DNA from: TA-21 sp035620895
GTDB taxonomy: Archaea; Thermoproteota; Nitrososphaeria; Nitrososphaerales; Nitrososphaeraceae
Reading direction: 5' to 3'
NCBI GenBank assembly: GCA_035620895.1
Contig: DASPFY010000010.1
Location: 1 to 64,000 of the forward strand
Length of the DNA stretch: 64,000 nt
Positions 8,738 through 17,699 of the stretch are shown here, piece after piece. Made by a program: the position numbers and the translations under genes. How positions within the stretch are numbered: the stretch's first letter is position 1; each line of letters begins with the position of its first letter. Below the pieces are notes generated by a model. It was not told where the DNA came from. It saw only the letters and a list, made by a program, of their open reading frames with translations, and did not search any database.

Positions 8738-9877
8738 TCAAACTGATTTATAGGCGTCGATAATGTTTTTTTCATATTTTTCCCAAATCAGATAATTTCT
8801 AGCATAGTTGAAAATATCAACTCTTTTCTTGTATAATTCCTCCATGTTTGTTTTGAAATACTGTAATTTAAGTGCTAAATCTTCATAGTTTTCAAATGTT
8901 AAACAATTACCTTCCAAAGTGTGAATGACGGATGTTAGGTCTGATGTTAACATTACAAACAATCCAGCGTGAGCATACTCATATGCCTTATTTGGGTTCA
9001 AAAAAGGATGAGACCAGTGTTTCTTCCAAGGTATCATTCCGATGGAATTTTTTCTCATTTCGAAGAACATCTTATTTCTTGGAATAAATCCCGTTGCCTT
9101 GAAATTTTGAGATAACTCTGGTTCCCATCCTATAATTGTCAAATTTCCAATATCTCGAATCATGAAAAGATTCGTCAGACCCGAGATATCTCTATTGATA
9201 ACTTGTTTATGTCTGCTGTCTCCTCCTGCATAAACGCATGACAATTTCTCATGAAATTCAGGTTTATTAAATTCGCCTGTTTCAGCTTCCGATGGAAAGT
9301 TAGGTACCGTAAATATGTGCCTTGTACCTTCTGGGCTAAATTTCCTTAAATCTTGTGCAATCTGTTCAGAGACCGTTATTGTAGGTATAGAAGATACCAA
9401 CTCTCTCTCCCATTTTGTCCATTTAGAAATGCTCCTTTTCGAAATAAAATTCAATTTCATGTCACTAATTAATCTGCCAATACCAGAACGACCCCGAGTA
9501 TGCCCTTGTAGCTTTAGATTTTCGGCGTTGACTAGTGAAAGCATTCCAAAATATTCATGATCGTCAAAAACTGCAGGTAGCCCAAGATCAAAGGATATCT
9601 TTGCCGATCCAATATTGTGTGAATGTACTATATCTGGTCTAACCTCATTTACCAATCGAGTTATTTGTTTCTTAACGCGATCGTAAAAGTATGGTACCCC
9701 TATCATAGCTCCGGCAGTCCACTCTATAGGATAGGTTCTTGAAAAGGTAGCAGAATGACAGTTGGTGTTAAATCTGCCACCAAAAAATATCTCAAACCCG
9801 TTTTTCTTTCCAGTGAGTGCAGCTTTTTCAACCCTCCAATCAGGAAGTCCATCGTCTGATAGGTGAAGTACTTTCAT
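8738..9877 (-). CDS. GT4-like glycosyltransferase
   Basis: 379 residues, GT-B fold. The N-terminal Rossmann-like start 'MKVLHLSDDG', 'PDIVHSHNIGSAKIS' (about residue 85) and the C-terminal half with 'NKAYEYAHAGLFVMLT' (the GT4 nucleotide-sugar region, E-x-A-x-A-G-L) are characteristic. It sits in the glycan island, convergent with the asparagine-synthase-like gene. Donor and acceptor sugars cannot be assigned. Confidence 0.78.
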   Translation of the reverse strand: MKVLHLSDDGLPDWRVEKAALTGKKNGFEIFFGGRFNTNCHSATFSRTYPIEWTAGAMIGVPYFYDRVKKQITRLVNEVRPDIVHSHNIGSAKISFDLGLPAVFDDHEYFGMLSLVNAENLKLQGHTRGRSGIGRLISDMKLNFISKRSISKWTKWERELVSSIPTITVSEQIAQDLRKFSPEGTRHIFTVPNFPSEAETGEFNKPEFHEKLSCVYAGGDSRHKQVINRDISGLTNLFMIRDIGNLTIIGWEPELSQNFKATGFIPRNKMFFEMRKNSIGMIPWKKHWSHPFLNPNKAYEYAHAGLFVMLTSDLTSVIHTLEGNCLTFENYEDLALKLQYFKTNMEELYKKRVDIFNYARNYLIWEKYEKNIIDAYKSV

Positions 9878-10093
9878 TCTAGCATCCCGTAATCAGCAAT
9901 TAATGTCATTAGCAAAATATAGACACATTTTGAAGTAGCATTTCAGATATTAGAATTTTCTGAAAAATAATTGAATTATGAAGATGAGTTATGTATTGAT
10001 CGTTTTTGACAATATTACACTTTTAAAAGAGACAGTTATAACTGCAAATTAAATGGGTAATTTCACCTTCGAGTCAGGAGGATTAGTAGTCTT

Positions 10094-11056
10094 ATGAAAA
10101 TTCTCATAACTGGTGCCGCAGGTTTCCTAGGAAGTCACTTGTCTGAAAAGTATGTTCTCGATAATCATCTGGTATACGGAGTGGATAACTTGATGAATGG
10201 GAACCTCAACAATGTCCGTACTCTATTGCACAGAAAGAATTTTAAATTTATTCGTGGAGACATCACCCTAAACGAAGTATATTCTAAACTACCAAATGAT
10301 TTCGATGCCATTTTTCATTTAGCAGCTCAAATCCATGTTGATAGGTCAATCGTCAATCCCGAAGAGACTTTTAAAATTAATCTCGGTGGAACCCTGAAAA
10401 TTCTGGAATTTGCCAGAATGAATGATATTGACAAGATATTATTTTCGTCAACAAGCGAGGTCTATGGATCTGCACAATATGCTCCAATGGACGAGTCACA
10501 CCCATTGTCTGCAAAACATCCATATGGCGTAAGTAAGATTGCTGCTGACAGACTATGTTACACCTACAATGAAACTTATGATCTAGGTGTAGATATTATT
10601 CGATGTTTCAATTTTTTTGGACCCAGGCAAAAAGATACAGGCTACGGAGGCGTGATTGCAATTTTCATAAATAGGGTATTACAAAGCAAGCCCCCTATTA
10701 TTTATGGTGACGGGAGGCAGTCCAGAGACTATATGTTTGTGAAGGATGCCGTGTATGCCTATGATACGGTACTCAGGTCCAAAGGAAATCCAGGCAAAAA
10801 TGGGATAAACTTTGGTAGCGGTAAAGAAATATCCATACAAGAAATTGCAGACATGGTTATAAAACATGGTGCAAAAGACAGTAACTTGCGACCGATTCAC
10901 GTGGATCCCAGACCAGTTGAAGTACAAAGACTAATTGCTGACATTTCAAAAGCAAAGAAACTATTACAATTCAAACCAAAGATACAATTTGAAAAAGGTC
11001 TTGCCTTACTAATTGATTGGTATAGAAACTACAAATCAGAGCTATGGCTGTATTAG
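10094..11056 (+). CDS. NAD-dependent sugar-nucleotide epimerase/dehydratase (extended SDR)
   Basis: 320 residues. N-terminal NAD-binding 'ITGAAGFLGSHL', 'DAIFHLAAQIHVDRS', 'SSTSEVYGSA' with the catalytic Ser/Thr, and the YxxxK pair in 'HPYGVSKIAADR'. The C-terminal substrate domain has 'IYGDGRQSRDYMFVKDA' and 'NFGSG'. This is typical of UDP-glucose/galactose 4-epimerases and dTDP-glucose 4,6-dehydratase relatives. A purine-rich ggagga lies about 12-18 bases before the ATG. The role is surface sugar nucleotide conversion; the precise substrate is uncertain. Confidence 0.88.
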   Translation: MKILITGAAGFLGSHLSEKYVLDNHLVYGVDNLMNGNLNNVRTLLHRKNFKFIRGDITLNEVYSKLPNDFDAIFHLAAQIHVDRSIVNPEETFKINLGGTLKILEFARMNDIDKILFSSTSEVYGSAQYAPMDESHPLSAKHPYGVSKIAADRLCYTYNETYDLGVDIIRCFNFFGPRQKDTGYGGVIAIFINRVLQSKPPIIYGDGRQSRDYMFVKDAVYAYDTVLRSKGNPGKNGINFGSGKEISIQEIADMVIKHGAKDSNLRPIHVDPRPVEVQRLIADISKAKKLLQFKPKIQFEKGLALLIDWYRNYKSELWLY

Positions 11057-11068
11057 CAACTTTTCCAA

Positions 11069-11173
11069 ATGACTATTAAAAAGTACTTGTCACTAGAAGT
11101 AATGGATTTGTTGGAAGCCAATGCACATAAGCGTTTAAAGGAAATTGAATCTAAGTTGTTACTACTAAAAATC
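11069..11173 (+). CDS. Possible 34-residue peptide after the epimerase
   Basis: A short open frame starting at ATG 11069 and stopping at TGA encodes a basic, helix-prone 34-residue peptide (begins MTIKKYLSLEVMDLLEANAH). It follows the epimerase by 12 bases. Downstream frames are visibly broken, so this could be the intact head of a decayed gene rather than a real product. No family recognised. Confidence 0.2.
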
Positions 11174-11175
11174 TG

Positions 11176-11320
11176 AAACTTATCGAGGTAATTAGTGCCC
11201 CTAGAGAGAATCTGCCAGGATTATTCACGACACTTTGGAATAAATTTGGTGACTTTGCATACATTCTGTGTAAATGGCCTTAATTCAGGAGATCGTTCCC
11301 TTATTTCTTCTATCATTAGT
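11176..11320 (+). pseudogene. Unassigned coding remnant
   Basis: Translation from 11176 gives a protein-like stretch (KLIEVISAPRENLPGLFTTL and then WNKFGDFAYILCKWP) ending at a TAA. A frame shift by one base continues as NSGDRSLISSIIS before another stop. The composition looks coding, but no start codon precedes it and it is broken. It may be part of the same decayed tract as the epimerase remnant just downstream. Family not recognised. Confidence 0.3.
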
Positions 11321-11333
11321 TAAATCAAAAAAG

Positions 11334-11699
11334 ATGGGCAGCATTAGACTTTTCCGTAAAAAGTTTAAGGGGGATTTTCTTTTTGTTACTGATTTCGAAG
11401 ATCTAATATAGAAGATTTTAGAAGATTTCCCAAAGGGATAAAATCTTTATAACGTAGGTTACGGAAGGACCTACAGCCCGAACCAAGCTGTAGACAATCT
11501 CGCAAGATTACATGGCAAGAAAATAAAAATTCAATTTTCAGATCGACCATTCCGGATATTTCAAAAATTAGAGCCGATATCACAATAGTTTCAAAGGCAT
11601 TTATTGGAGGCAATTGTTGACACCAGAAAAGGATTGAGGTTAATTGTTAAGATTCATGAGTTTTGTAATTTTATTAAGTATCAGCCAACAGAATATTAG
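11334..11699 (+). pseudogene. Decayed C-terminal half of an NAD-dependent sugar epimerase
   Basis: The frame from 11334 reads through TAG at 11409 and TAA at 11439. It aligns with the C-terminal half of extended SDR epimerases: 'FLFVTDFEDLI', 'KILEDFPKG', 'NLYNVGYGRTYSPNQAVDNL', then 'ARLHGKKIKI'. Near 11555 the frame shifts to 'DISKIRADIT', and near 11620 it shifts again to 'LTPEKGLRLIVKIHEFC'. This is the order seen in intact epimerases (Y-x-V/T-D-F, YNVG-x-G, DISK-x-x-x-D, E-x-GL). The N-terminal NAD-binding half is missing. Two stops and two frameshifts make it a pseudogene. Confidence 0.65.
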
Positions 11700-11748
11700 A
11701 TATAGTGTTATGTAATAGATTATTAGACGATAGGATATTCAATAGAAC

Positions 11749-12642
11749 ATGCGCATTGTGCACATACTTGATGCAGCCGGTGTTGCGTGCATTTACTCAA
11801 AATATCAACAGATGCAGGGGCATGACGCCAAGGTTATCTGGAACAAGGATGTTGCAGACAAGTATGGAATTTATGATTTCTATAAAGATTATCTAATCAA
11901 TGTAACATATGGGAAATTTACTGAAACATGCATCCAAGAAGGAGAAACTGCTGATGTGATTCACGTGCATGGCTACATAGACATACTTTTTGCGCTTCGT
12001 AAGAAATTCCATAGACAAAAGAAGATCATTTTGCATTATCATGGAACTGACATTCGTGGATTAAAAAAACAAGAGCTACCTCACCGATCACTACTGTCAG
12101 ATACAATGATTAAACTCAAGATGTTTTATAGGAAAAAAATTGGTCATATAAGAGCTCAGAAATTAGCTGACGCTGTATGTGTCTCTACACCTGATTTATT
12201 ACCATTGGTTAGGAGTGGCATCCATATTCCAATTCCTATAGACATAGAACATTTTAGTCCAAAGAATGATTCAAATGGAGAATTGAAAGATGCATTTACC
12301 ATAAATTCAGAGGTAACAAACATACAGCGAGCCCTAGACCTGTGTAAGAAAAATCAGATTAATCTCAATATAGAGGTAATTGACAGGACGAAGAATCCAA
12401 TATTGTATTCTGACATTCCTGATTTTATAAGAGGATACAGTACATACGTTGATATCAGATATGTCAACGATATTGTTCTAGAGAATCTAAGTAGCACAGC
12501 ACTGCAATCCCTAGCATGTGGACTAAGTGTATTGGATTATAAACTACAATTTCGTAGCGGCCTGCCCAGCGAACATGATGCAGTAAATGTAGCTTCTCAA
12601 TTGTCCAAAATTTACACTGATTTGGGCATCCTGAAACTCTAA
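11749..12642 (+). CDS. Compact GT4-like glycosyltransferase
   Basis: 297 residues, short for GT-B enzymes (usually 350-400). The N-terminal half has 'MRIVHILDAAGVA', 'ADVIHVHGYIDILFALRKK' and 'ILHYHGTDIRG', as in GT4 acceptor domains. The C-terminal half is abbreviated but retains 'LSSTALQSLACGLSVLDY', which corresponds to the E-A-x-A-C-G-x-P-V nucleotide-sugar loop, with the usual Glu replaced. Because that Glu is missing and the domain is shortened, activity is uncertain. It belongs to the surface-glycan island. Confidence 0.68.
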   Translation: MRIVHILDAAGVACIYSKYQQMQGHDAKVIWNKDVADKYGIYDFYKDYLINVTYGKFTETCIQEGETADVIHVHGYIDILFALRKKFHRQKKIILHYHGTDIRGLKKQELPHRSLLSDTMIKLKMFYRKKIGHIRAQKLADAVCVSTPDLLPLVRSGIHIPIPIDIEHFSPKNDSNGELKDAFTINSEVTNIQRALDLCKKNQINLNIEVIDRTKNPILYSDIPDFIRGYSTYVDIRYVNDIVLENLSSTALQSLACGLSVLDYKLQFRSGLPSEHDAVNVASQLSKIYTDLGILKL

Positions 12643-12740
12643 ATTAGACAAAGATAATCAATGCACACTTCAATTCTATATAAAAATAATTCCCATAAGC
12701 CTTCTAGGTTCTTACATTATAGAAACTACGCTATCTAGAG

Positions 12741-13463
12741 TCATTGATGATTATTGTTCCTCTTTGGGGATAACAACCAGCATTGTTGCCATGCTAAAAG
12801 GTTTTTGAATTTCATCAAATGGCTGGGCAGAAAAGTCCTAAATTCTAATATTTTTATATTTGCTTCTTTACAGAATATCTCAAAATCCTTTACAGACCAG
12901 AAGTGTAAATGTGTAAAGGATTGCCGTGGAACATATCCTCTTAACATCTGAATCCGCCATTTAATATACGCACTATTGGGGATAGTTACTATGACCCCTT
13001 TTGTTGCATGGTTCATTGCGTCATTCAAAATCCTTTGTGGATATGCCGTATGTTCAATTACCTCTAACAACAGTATGTACTCATAAAAGGTATCATCAGA
13101 AAGGCCCAGACCATTTGTAATATCTCGGATTTCTGTTGCTATTCCAAGCTTCCTTGCTTTTTCACATGCTGTTGCTGATATATCCACTCCAGTAACCTTA
13201 ACATTTTTATTCTTTATTAAATAATTTGAAACTGTTCCGTCCCCTACTCCAACGTCTAGTACTGTTGCACCGGGTTCAATCCAGTCTTCCACTAGTCTAG
13301 CTCTTGATAAATTACCCGTGATAACAGCGGAGTGATATTTTTCATAATCTTCAAAGACCTCTGGAAATTCCATATTACTTTGAGTTAGTGCCTTCCATGC
13401 CTCACGTAATATACCCAACCCGAGTGATACTCCAAAGCGAGGAGCGTAGCGTGAGCCCATCAT
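12741..13463 (-). CDS. Class I SAM-dependent methyltransferase (MetW-like)
   Basis: 240 residues. Motif I 'VLDVGVGDGTVSNYL' (about residue 69), the acidic end of strand 2 in 'VTGVDIS', and motif IV-like 'YILLLEVIEH' are all present. The C-terminal 'VTIPNSAYIKWRIQ' followed by 'THLHFWSVKDFE' resembles MetW-type proteins. Located in the glycan island, it most probably methylates a sugar or lipid intermediate. Methionine biosynthesis is a less likely alternative, since no metX is nearby. Confidence 0.75.
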   Translation of the reverse strand: MMGSRYAPRFGVSLGLGILREAWKALTQSNMEFPEVFEDYEKYHSAVITGNLSRARLVEDWIEPGATVLDVGVGDGTVSNYLIKNKNVKVTGVDISATACEKARKLGIATEIRDITNGLGLSDDTFYEYILLLEVIEHTAYPQRILNDAMNHATKGVIVTIPNSAYIKWRIQMLRGYVPRQSFTHLHFWSVKDFEIFCKEANIKILEFRTFLPSHLMKFKNLLAWQQCWLLSPKRNNNHQ

Positions 13464-13714
13464 ATTGGTTGTGTGGAAGGGGTATTTGACTTAATTGATA
13501 ATAATAATAGAAACTTACAGTAATTAATTGATTATAATACAGTTTGTTACAGTAAATCTTAAAAAATGAAATTACAGCGATTACTCAAGCACGAAAAACC
13601 CTCACAGAAGAAAAAATTAATTCAATAATATTTATGATGCTATGCCACTTATCACTTAAAAAAAATTTAATTTAACATTATGACATCGTCACCCGAGAAA
13701 AAACTATTCACGAT

Positions 13715-13921
13715 TCAGTGAATAGGATATATCCTTAATTTATCAGCATATCCAGGAGGGTGGAAAGTATGATCGTCAATTTCCCCTATATTCTTGAAGG
13801 GATCATCGGCCATATTTTTGGATGAGTTATCGGCGAATACGTTCGCTGTAATTGCACCAAATATCATTCCAATTAACAGTACTATCGAGGCGAGAAGTAA
13901 GGTCTTTGAACATAAGATCAT
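13715..13921 (-). CDS. Small secreted or membrane-anchored protein
   Basis: 68 residues. A single N-terminal hydrophobic segment (residues 7-30, ending ANVFADN with a plausible Ala-x-Ala cleavage site) is followed by a short polar domain ending 'FHPPGYADKLRIYPIH'. Looks like an exported small protein. No family recognised. Both neighbours are more than 200 bases away. Confidence 0.5.
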   Translation of the reverse strand: MILCSKTLLLASIVLLIGMIFGAITANVFADNSSKNMADDPFKNIGEIDDHTFHPPGYADKLRIYPIH

Positions 13922-14328
13922 TTACTTCTTACAGAAGGTTTTGGTTAATATGGACTTGGAGGGAAAAATCCTATTAATATTAAGTAAATTATGTTAGTTA
14001 GTATCTATAATAACATAAGTGATTGAGTAGATATGTTGACTTATTCTAAATCAATCTATAAATTTATCTATCCATCTTGGATGCAATCAATAATCTGTTA
14101 TTGCTAAAATCAATGGATCAATACAATACAGGATCGGTATAAGGGTGGGGTGTTGCGAGAAAAAAATTTAATTGTTTTATTATTCTTTCCTTCTCTTCAT
14201 TAAGAACAACACAAGCAAAAGAGTGCTCTTTAGATAAAGAACAAACTAGTTATGATGATTCGTTAGATGCCTTAAGACTTAGTTTGAAAGGCTATAGTAT
14301 AATGTAATGAGTAACAACTTTTAGCAGC

Positions 14329-14424
14329 CTAATTCGTAAATGCGTAATTCATTACAACTATTGCCACAGTGATAACTACTGCCGCGATAGCCGAGATTGC
14401 TCCAATATACTTACTTTCACTCAT
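14329..14424 (-). CDS. 31-residue single-span membrane microprotein
   Basis: From ATG (complement of 14422-14424) to TAG (complement of 14329-14331) the frame encodes 31 residues. The N-terminus is MSESKY, followed by a clean hydrophobic helix (IGAISAIAAVVITVAIVVM) and the tail NYAFTN. It has the form of a single-pass membrane microprotein. Function unknown. Such tiny genes escape most gene finders, so conservation in relatives would be decisive. Confidence 0.45.
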   Translation of the reverse strand: MSESKYIGAISAIAAVVITVAIVVMNYAFTN

Positions 14425-14627
14425 TTAGCATCATAGTTATGCGTCAGGATTTAATATAAGCTTAGAATTGAATATTTTATCTATGATTGCAGACCTATTT
14501 TGATTCATCCTATTCTAATGTCAATCATTTTTAAACCTTATACGCAATTGGAGAAATTGCAAAAATCGGTTGTAAAATAAAAGAAAAAAGTGTTTGTAGG
14601 TAACGAAATATTGTTACCTATTGGATG

Positions 14628-14975
14628 CTATGATGTGGGGCCGTTGAATGCATCATTCCCAGTATTTGGTTCTACTAAGTTGTTGGTGCAAACGAATTTA
14701 TTGTCGTCATTGCCAGTGTTGCCGCCGGTACCGCCATTCGCGCTGCCGCTATCCGCGCTGCCGCCATTCGCGCTGCCGCTATCCGCGCTGCAATTATTTT
14801 CCTGGGTTATTTTTTGGGCTCTATCTTTGGTCGTGTTACAGTTTTCGTCGTCATTGTCTTCACATTCTTCAGTTTCTGCATATACTGGTGCTGCTTGTAT
14901 CATTGTTCCTGTTAGCACTGCCAAGATTCCTCCAGACAGTATTACTAACATCAACAAGTTCTTTGTTTCAAACAT
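14628..14975 (-). CDS. Small secreted acidic Ser/Gly/Asn-rich protein
   Basis: 115 residues. Signal-peptide-like N-terminus (hydrophobic residues 7-28, ending APVYAET) followed by an acidic Cys-containing stretch (EECEDNDDENCN). A repeat of SADSGSANGG appears twice, encoded by a perfect 30-bp duplication, and the tail contains further Cys (FVCTNN). Four mature Cys residues could form disulfides. Likely an exported cell-surface protein; function unknown. The GC-rich repeat stands out against the AT-rich background. Confidence 0.6.
   Translation of the reverse strand: MFETKNLLMLVILSGGILAVLTGTMIQAAPVYAETEECEDNDDENCNTTKDRAQKITQENNCSADSGSANGGSADSGSANGGTGGNTGNDDNKFVCTNNLVEPNTGNDAFNGPTS
14731..14790. 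repeat. Perfect 30-bp tandem duplication
   Basis: Bases 14731-14760 and 14761-14790 are identical (each begins ccgccattcg and ends atccgcgctg). The unit is in frame and encodes one SADSGSANGG repeat on the minus strand. High GC relative to the surroundings. Confidence 0.95.
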
Positions 14976-15518
14976 TGTATTCGTAAATTGATACGAAATA
15001 ATGTATATGTGGATTGAGTCAGAACAAGTGGTAAAAAAGAAACAGAGTCTTTTCTACTACTTTTAATCTGAATTTATGAATAGAATATTATTCACTTGAT
15101 AAAAGAACAAACTAGTTATGAAAATTTATTAGACGCACTTAGCTATCATTGAACCATTACTAAATAAGATAATTTTTTTATTTAAAATTATGACAAAAAA
15201 ATTGTGCGAAGTACAGGTTTTTCTAACCAGGATTCTCCTCCTCTGCTTCTGACTCAGTTGTATGTGAATTAGAAAGTTTGATTTGTTGTTTGATTTGTAT
15301 TCGAAGAAAAAGTCGATCAAATCGTTAGATTGCATTGACAGTTAAAACTCTGACATCATTTGACAAGACACTTGCAGTGATGATGATTAATGCTAGATTT
15401 GCTGGATCTTCATGTCTCCTTTTCAATGTTTTCTAGTTGCTTATAATCTTAAGATTATAGACATGATTATCGGCGTGAATATATAGCCACGTCCAACTTT
15501 ATCATCGAAAAAAAAGTC
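14976..15518. other. Gene-poor stretch downstream of wecB
   Basis: No convincing gene. It contains the second KEQTSY remnant (about 15098-15150) and an 18-bp palindrome. A 68-codon frame on the minus strand (15129-15335) has no family-like features, is rich in Ile/Lys/Asn/Phe as expected for chance frames in AT-rich DNA, and was not called. Confidence 0.5.
15442..15459. repeat. 18-bp perfect palindrome
   Basis: The sequence tataatcttaagattata is a perfect palindrome with no loop. It lies about 60 bases beyond the stop codon of wecB. It could be a protein-binding site or contribute to transcript ending. It may also be chance in AT-rich DNA. Confidence 0.35.
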
Positions 15519-16604
15519 TTAATGAGAAAGGATACTGGAAACTAGTTCACTAATAACTTGTGATGTCCTACCATTACCAAAAACCGATTCGGAGTATTTA
15601 GAATTTGGTGGTCTTAGTCTTCTGACGGCTTTAATTATTTTCTCGCTATCAACTCCTGTAAGGACATTCCATTGGCCTTTGATGGTTTCAACCCATTCGG
15701 TGTTCTTTCTCATAGTGATACAAGGCACGTTTAGTAAGTATGCTTCCTTTTGTATTCCCCCTGAGTCAGTAATGACTTTTGCGGAATTTTGTAACAGCGC
15801 TATAAAATCTATATATCCTATTGGCAGTAACGTTTTAACATTGGAACACTTTAAAAGTCTATTTAAGAGGCCAAAACTATCAAACATCTTTTTCGTTCTA
15901 GGATGTATAGGAAACACTATGATATTGTCCTTGAGCGCTTCAAGTGACTCCAAGAGCTGGATAAAGAAGTACCTTGAACTGGTATTTTCAGCTCTGTGCA
16001 TTGTAAGAAGTAAATAGGATTTTGATTGCAGATTCAATATGTCAAGTATTTCTGATTTTTTAGAGATTGATCTAGTCTTGTTTATAATTTCAACTGATAA
16101 ATCTCCAGTATAGTATACTTTGCCTCTTATTTTTTCTTTTTTCAGATTATTTACAGCGTTTCTAGTTGGCGCGAATAAATAATTACTCAGGTGATCCGTT
16201 AAAATTCTGTTGTATTCTTCTGGCATAGAGGCATCATAACTACGCAACCCTGCCTCAATATGTCCTAATTTAATATTACATTTATTTGCACATATTGCTC
16301 CAGCCAAGGTAGAATTAGTGTCACCATAAACAAGAACGAGATCAATTTGTTTATCCAAGATTTTATTCTCTAGGCGCTTAATTATTTCACCTAACTGGAA
16401 ACAAGAACTTCCGGATCCTACTCCTAAATGAATATCTGGTTTTGGAAGTTCAAAATCTGAAAAGAAAATATCGGACATTTCATAATCATAATGTTGACCT
16501 GTGTGAACTATTAGATGCTCGATTCCTGAACTCCTCAGTGATCTATGAATAGGCCCCAATTTAACAAAATTGGGTCGAGCTCCTACTATTGATGCTATTT
16601 TCAT
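15519..16604 (-). CDS. wecB: UDP-N-acetylglucosamine 2-epimerase
   Basis: 361 residues, full length for the non-hydrolysing family. N-terminal 'VGARPNFVKLGPIHRSL', 'VHTGQHYDYEMSDIFF', 'LVYGDTNSTLAGA', 'LGHIEAGLRSYD', 'LTMHRAENT' and C-terminal 'TDSGGIQKEAYLL' are the signature segments. Catalytic and UDP-binding residues (Asp in GDTNS, Glu in HIEAG, His in MHRAEN, Glu in QKEA) are present. It converts UDP-GlcNAc to UDP-ManNAc for surface polysaccharide or N-glycan precursors, in keeping with the island around it. Confidence 0.93.
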   Translation of the reverse strand: MKIASIVGARPNFVKLGPIHRSLRSSGIEHLIVHTGQHYDYEMSDIFFSDFELPKPDIHLGVGSGSSCFQLGEIIKRLENKILDKQIDLVLVYGDTNSTLAGAICANKCNIKLGHIEAGLRSYDASMPEEYNRILTDHLSNYLFAPTRNAVNNLKKEKIRGKVYYTGDLSVEIINKTRSISKKSEILDILNLQSKSYLLLTMHRAENTSSRYFFIQLLESLEALKDNIIVFPIHPRTKKMFDSFGLLNRLLKCSNVKTLLPIGYIDFIALLQNSAKVITDSGGIQKEAYLLNVPCITMRKNTEWVETIKGQWNVLTGVDSEKIIKAVRRLRPPNSKYSESVFGNGRTSQVISELVSSILSH

Positions 16605-16733
16605 TTATCCAAGATAACAAATTTAAAATATAAATATGCACTTATTTTTTTAACTCGATAATTTGTTTGCATGTTGACTATCTGTTTTAGAAAAGCATTA
16701 GAATCTAAAATTTACCAACATCAATTATGGTTG

Positions 16734-17582
16734 CTAGGTATTAGTATTCCTTAATCGTAATATTTGCATAATTCTCGTCTTCTGTCTTGTTCTTATTGCC
16801 TTCCTGATTTCTGGATCATACATGCTGTCATATCCGGCTTGTTTTGGCTGATATGATAAGTAATGATACAACATTTGCACCGCACCCATCCTGCCCATTG
16901 GCCGACCAGAAACAAAGCACTGAACAAACCTGCCCAAGACAAAGAGAGGATGATATCCCAGTGTTCTCATACTTGCGCCAAATTCGTAAAAATGGTGGTT
17001 GGCACCTAGTTGTCGCGTATGGGAAAATCGTGCATTGTTGTTTACCAGATTTCTGAATCCATGATATAATGACATTTGCAGTATAACAGATTCATAACCC
17101 ATTTTTTCAGGATAAAGTTCGAGAAATTCTTCGAAGAATGAATTTCTGACGAATCTACCGGCCCCATGTGGGGTAGCGTAACTATTATTGTCATAATTGC
17201 CAGATGATATTGCTATCTTGTCATCATCGTCCATTTTCTGCATTATTTTTTCTGCATAAGATTCCTCATAATGTGTATCGTCGGCACTTATCATATGATA
17301 ATCGGTTCTTTCCAGATTCAGTTTTCTGGCTAGACTAATTGCACTATTCCAATTCTTAACTACCCTTCCAATATCATATCCCAAATCTGGATTTGTTATC
17401 ACATAGAGTATATCGTTACTAGACTTTAGCTCTTCCAGAATGCGATGGGTGCCGTCTGTTGAGCCATCATCAACAACTATAACGTATTTTGGTGCTATTG
17501 TTTGTTTTAGCAGCGAATTAATAGCATTTTCAATTTCATTTTCGGAATTCCTACAAGTCACAATTGCAAAATAACTGCCCAC
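16734..17582 (-). CDS. GT2-family glycosyltransferase
   Basis: 282 residues, GT-A fold. Nucleotide-binding 'VIVVDDGSTDGT' (about residue 35) and the metal-binding DxD-like 'SADDTHYEE' (about 98) are seen. There is no C-terminal membrane segment, so it is a cytoplasmic transferase. Upstream of wecB on the same strand, separated by 129 bases, and probably working on the same glycan. Sugar specificity unknown. Confidence 0.82.
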   Translation of the reverse strand: MGSYFAIVTCRNSENEIENAINSLLKQTIAPKYVIVVDDGSTDGTHRILEELKSSNDILYVITNPDLGYDIGRVVKNWNSAISLARKLNLERTDYHMISADDTHYEESYAEKIMQKMDDDDKIAISSGNYDNNSYATPHGAGRFVRNSFFEEFLELYPEKMGYESVILQMSLYHGFRNLVNNNARFSHTRQLGANHHFYEFGASMRTLGYHPLFVLGRFVQCFVSGRPMGRMGAVQMLYHYLSYQPKQAGYDSMYDPEIRKAIRTRQKTRIMQILRLRNTNT

Positions 17583-17699
17583 GAGTATACTGAAGAGAAT
17601 GCATCATAAACATCTTTTGTTGCTCAAGTCATTTTGATATTCTCAACCATTATCCGAACATTATGAAAAAGGCAATTTTCGATTATTAGTTTCTTTATC

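Larger units (their letters stand above)
14236..15121. repeat. 20-base repeat pair with coding-like flanks
   Basis: The 20 bases aaagaacaaactagttatga occur at 14236-14255 and again at 15102-15121. Downstream similarity continues (ttagatgcctta versus ttagacgcactta). In the plus-strand frame both read KEQTSY-x-x-x-LDAL. Neither copy lies in a convincing full-length gene, so they look like remnants of two related short genes or of one duplicated 3' end. Confidence 0.55.

Noticed and set aside
15129..15335. A 68-codon minus-strand frame
   Set aside because: Composition like chance AT-rich frames, no motif, overlaps the KEQTSY remnant.
14100..15519. CRISPR array or mobile element in the gene-poor stretch
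   Set aside because: Only two copies of a 20-base motif, no regular spacers, no terminal inverted repeats or transposase.
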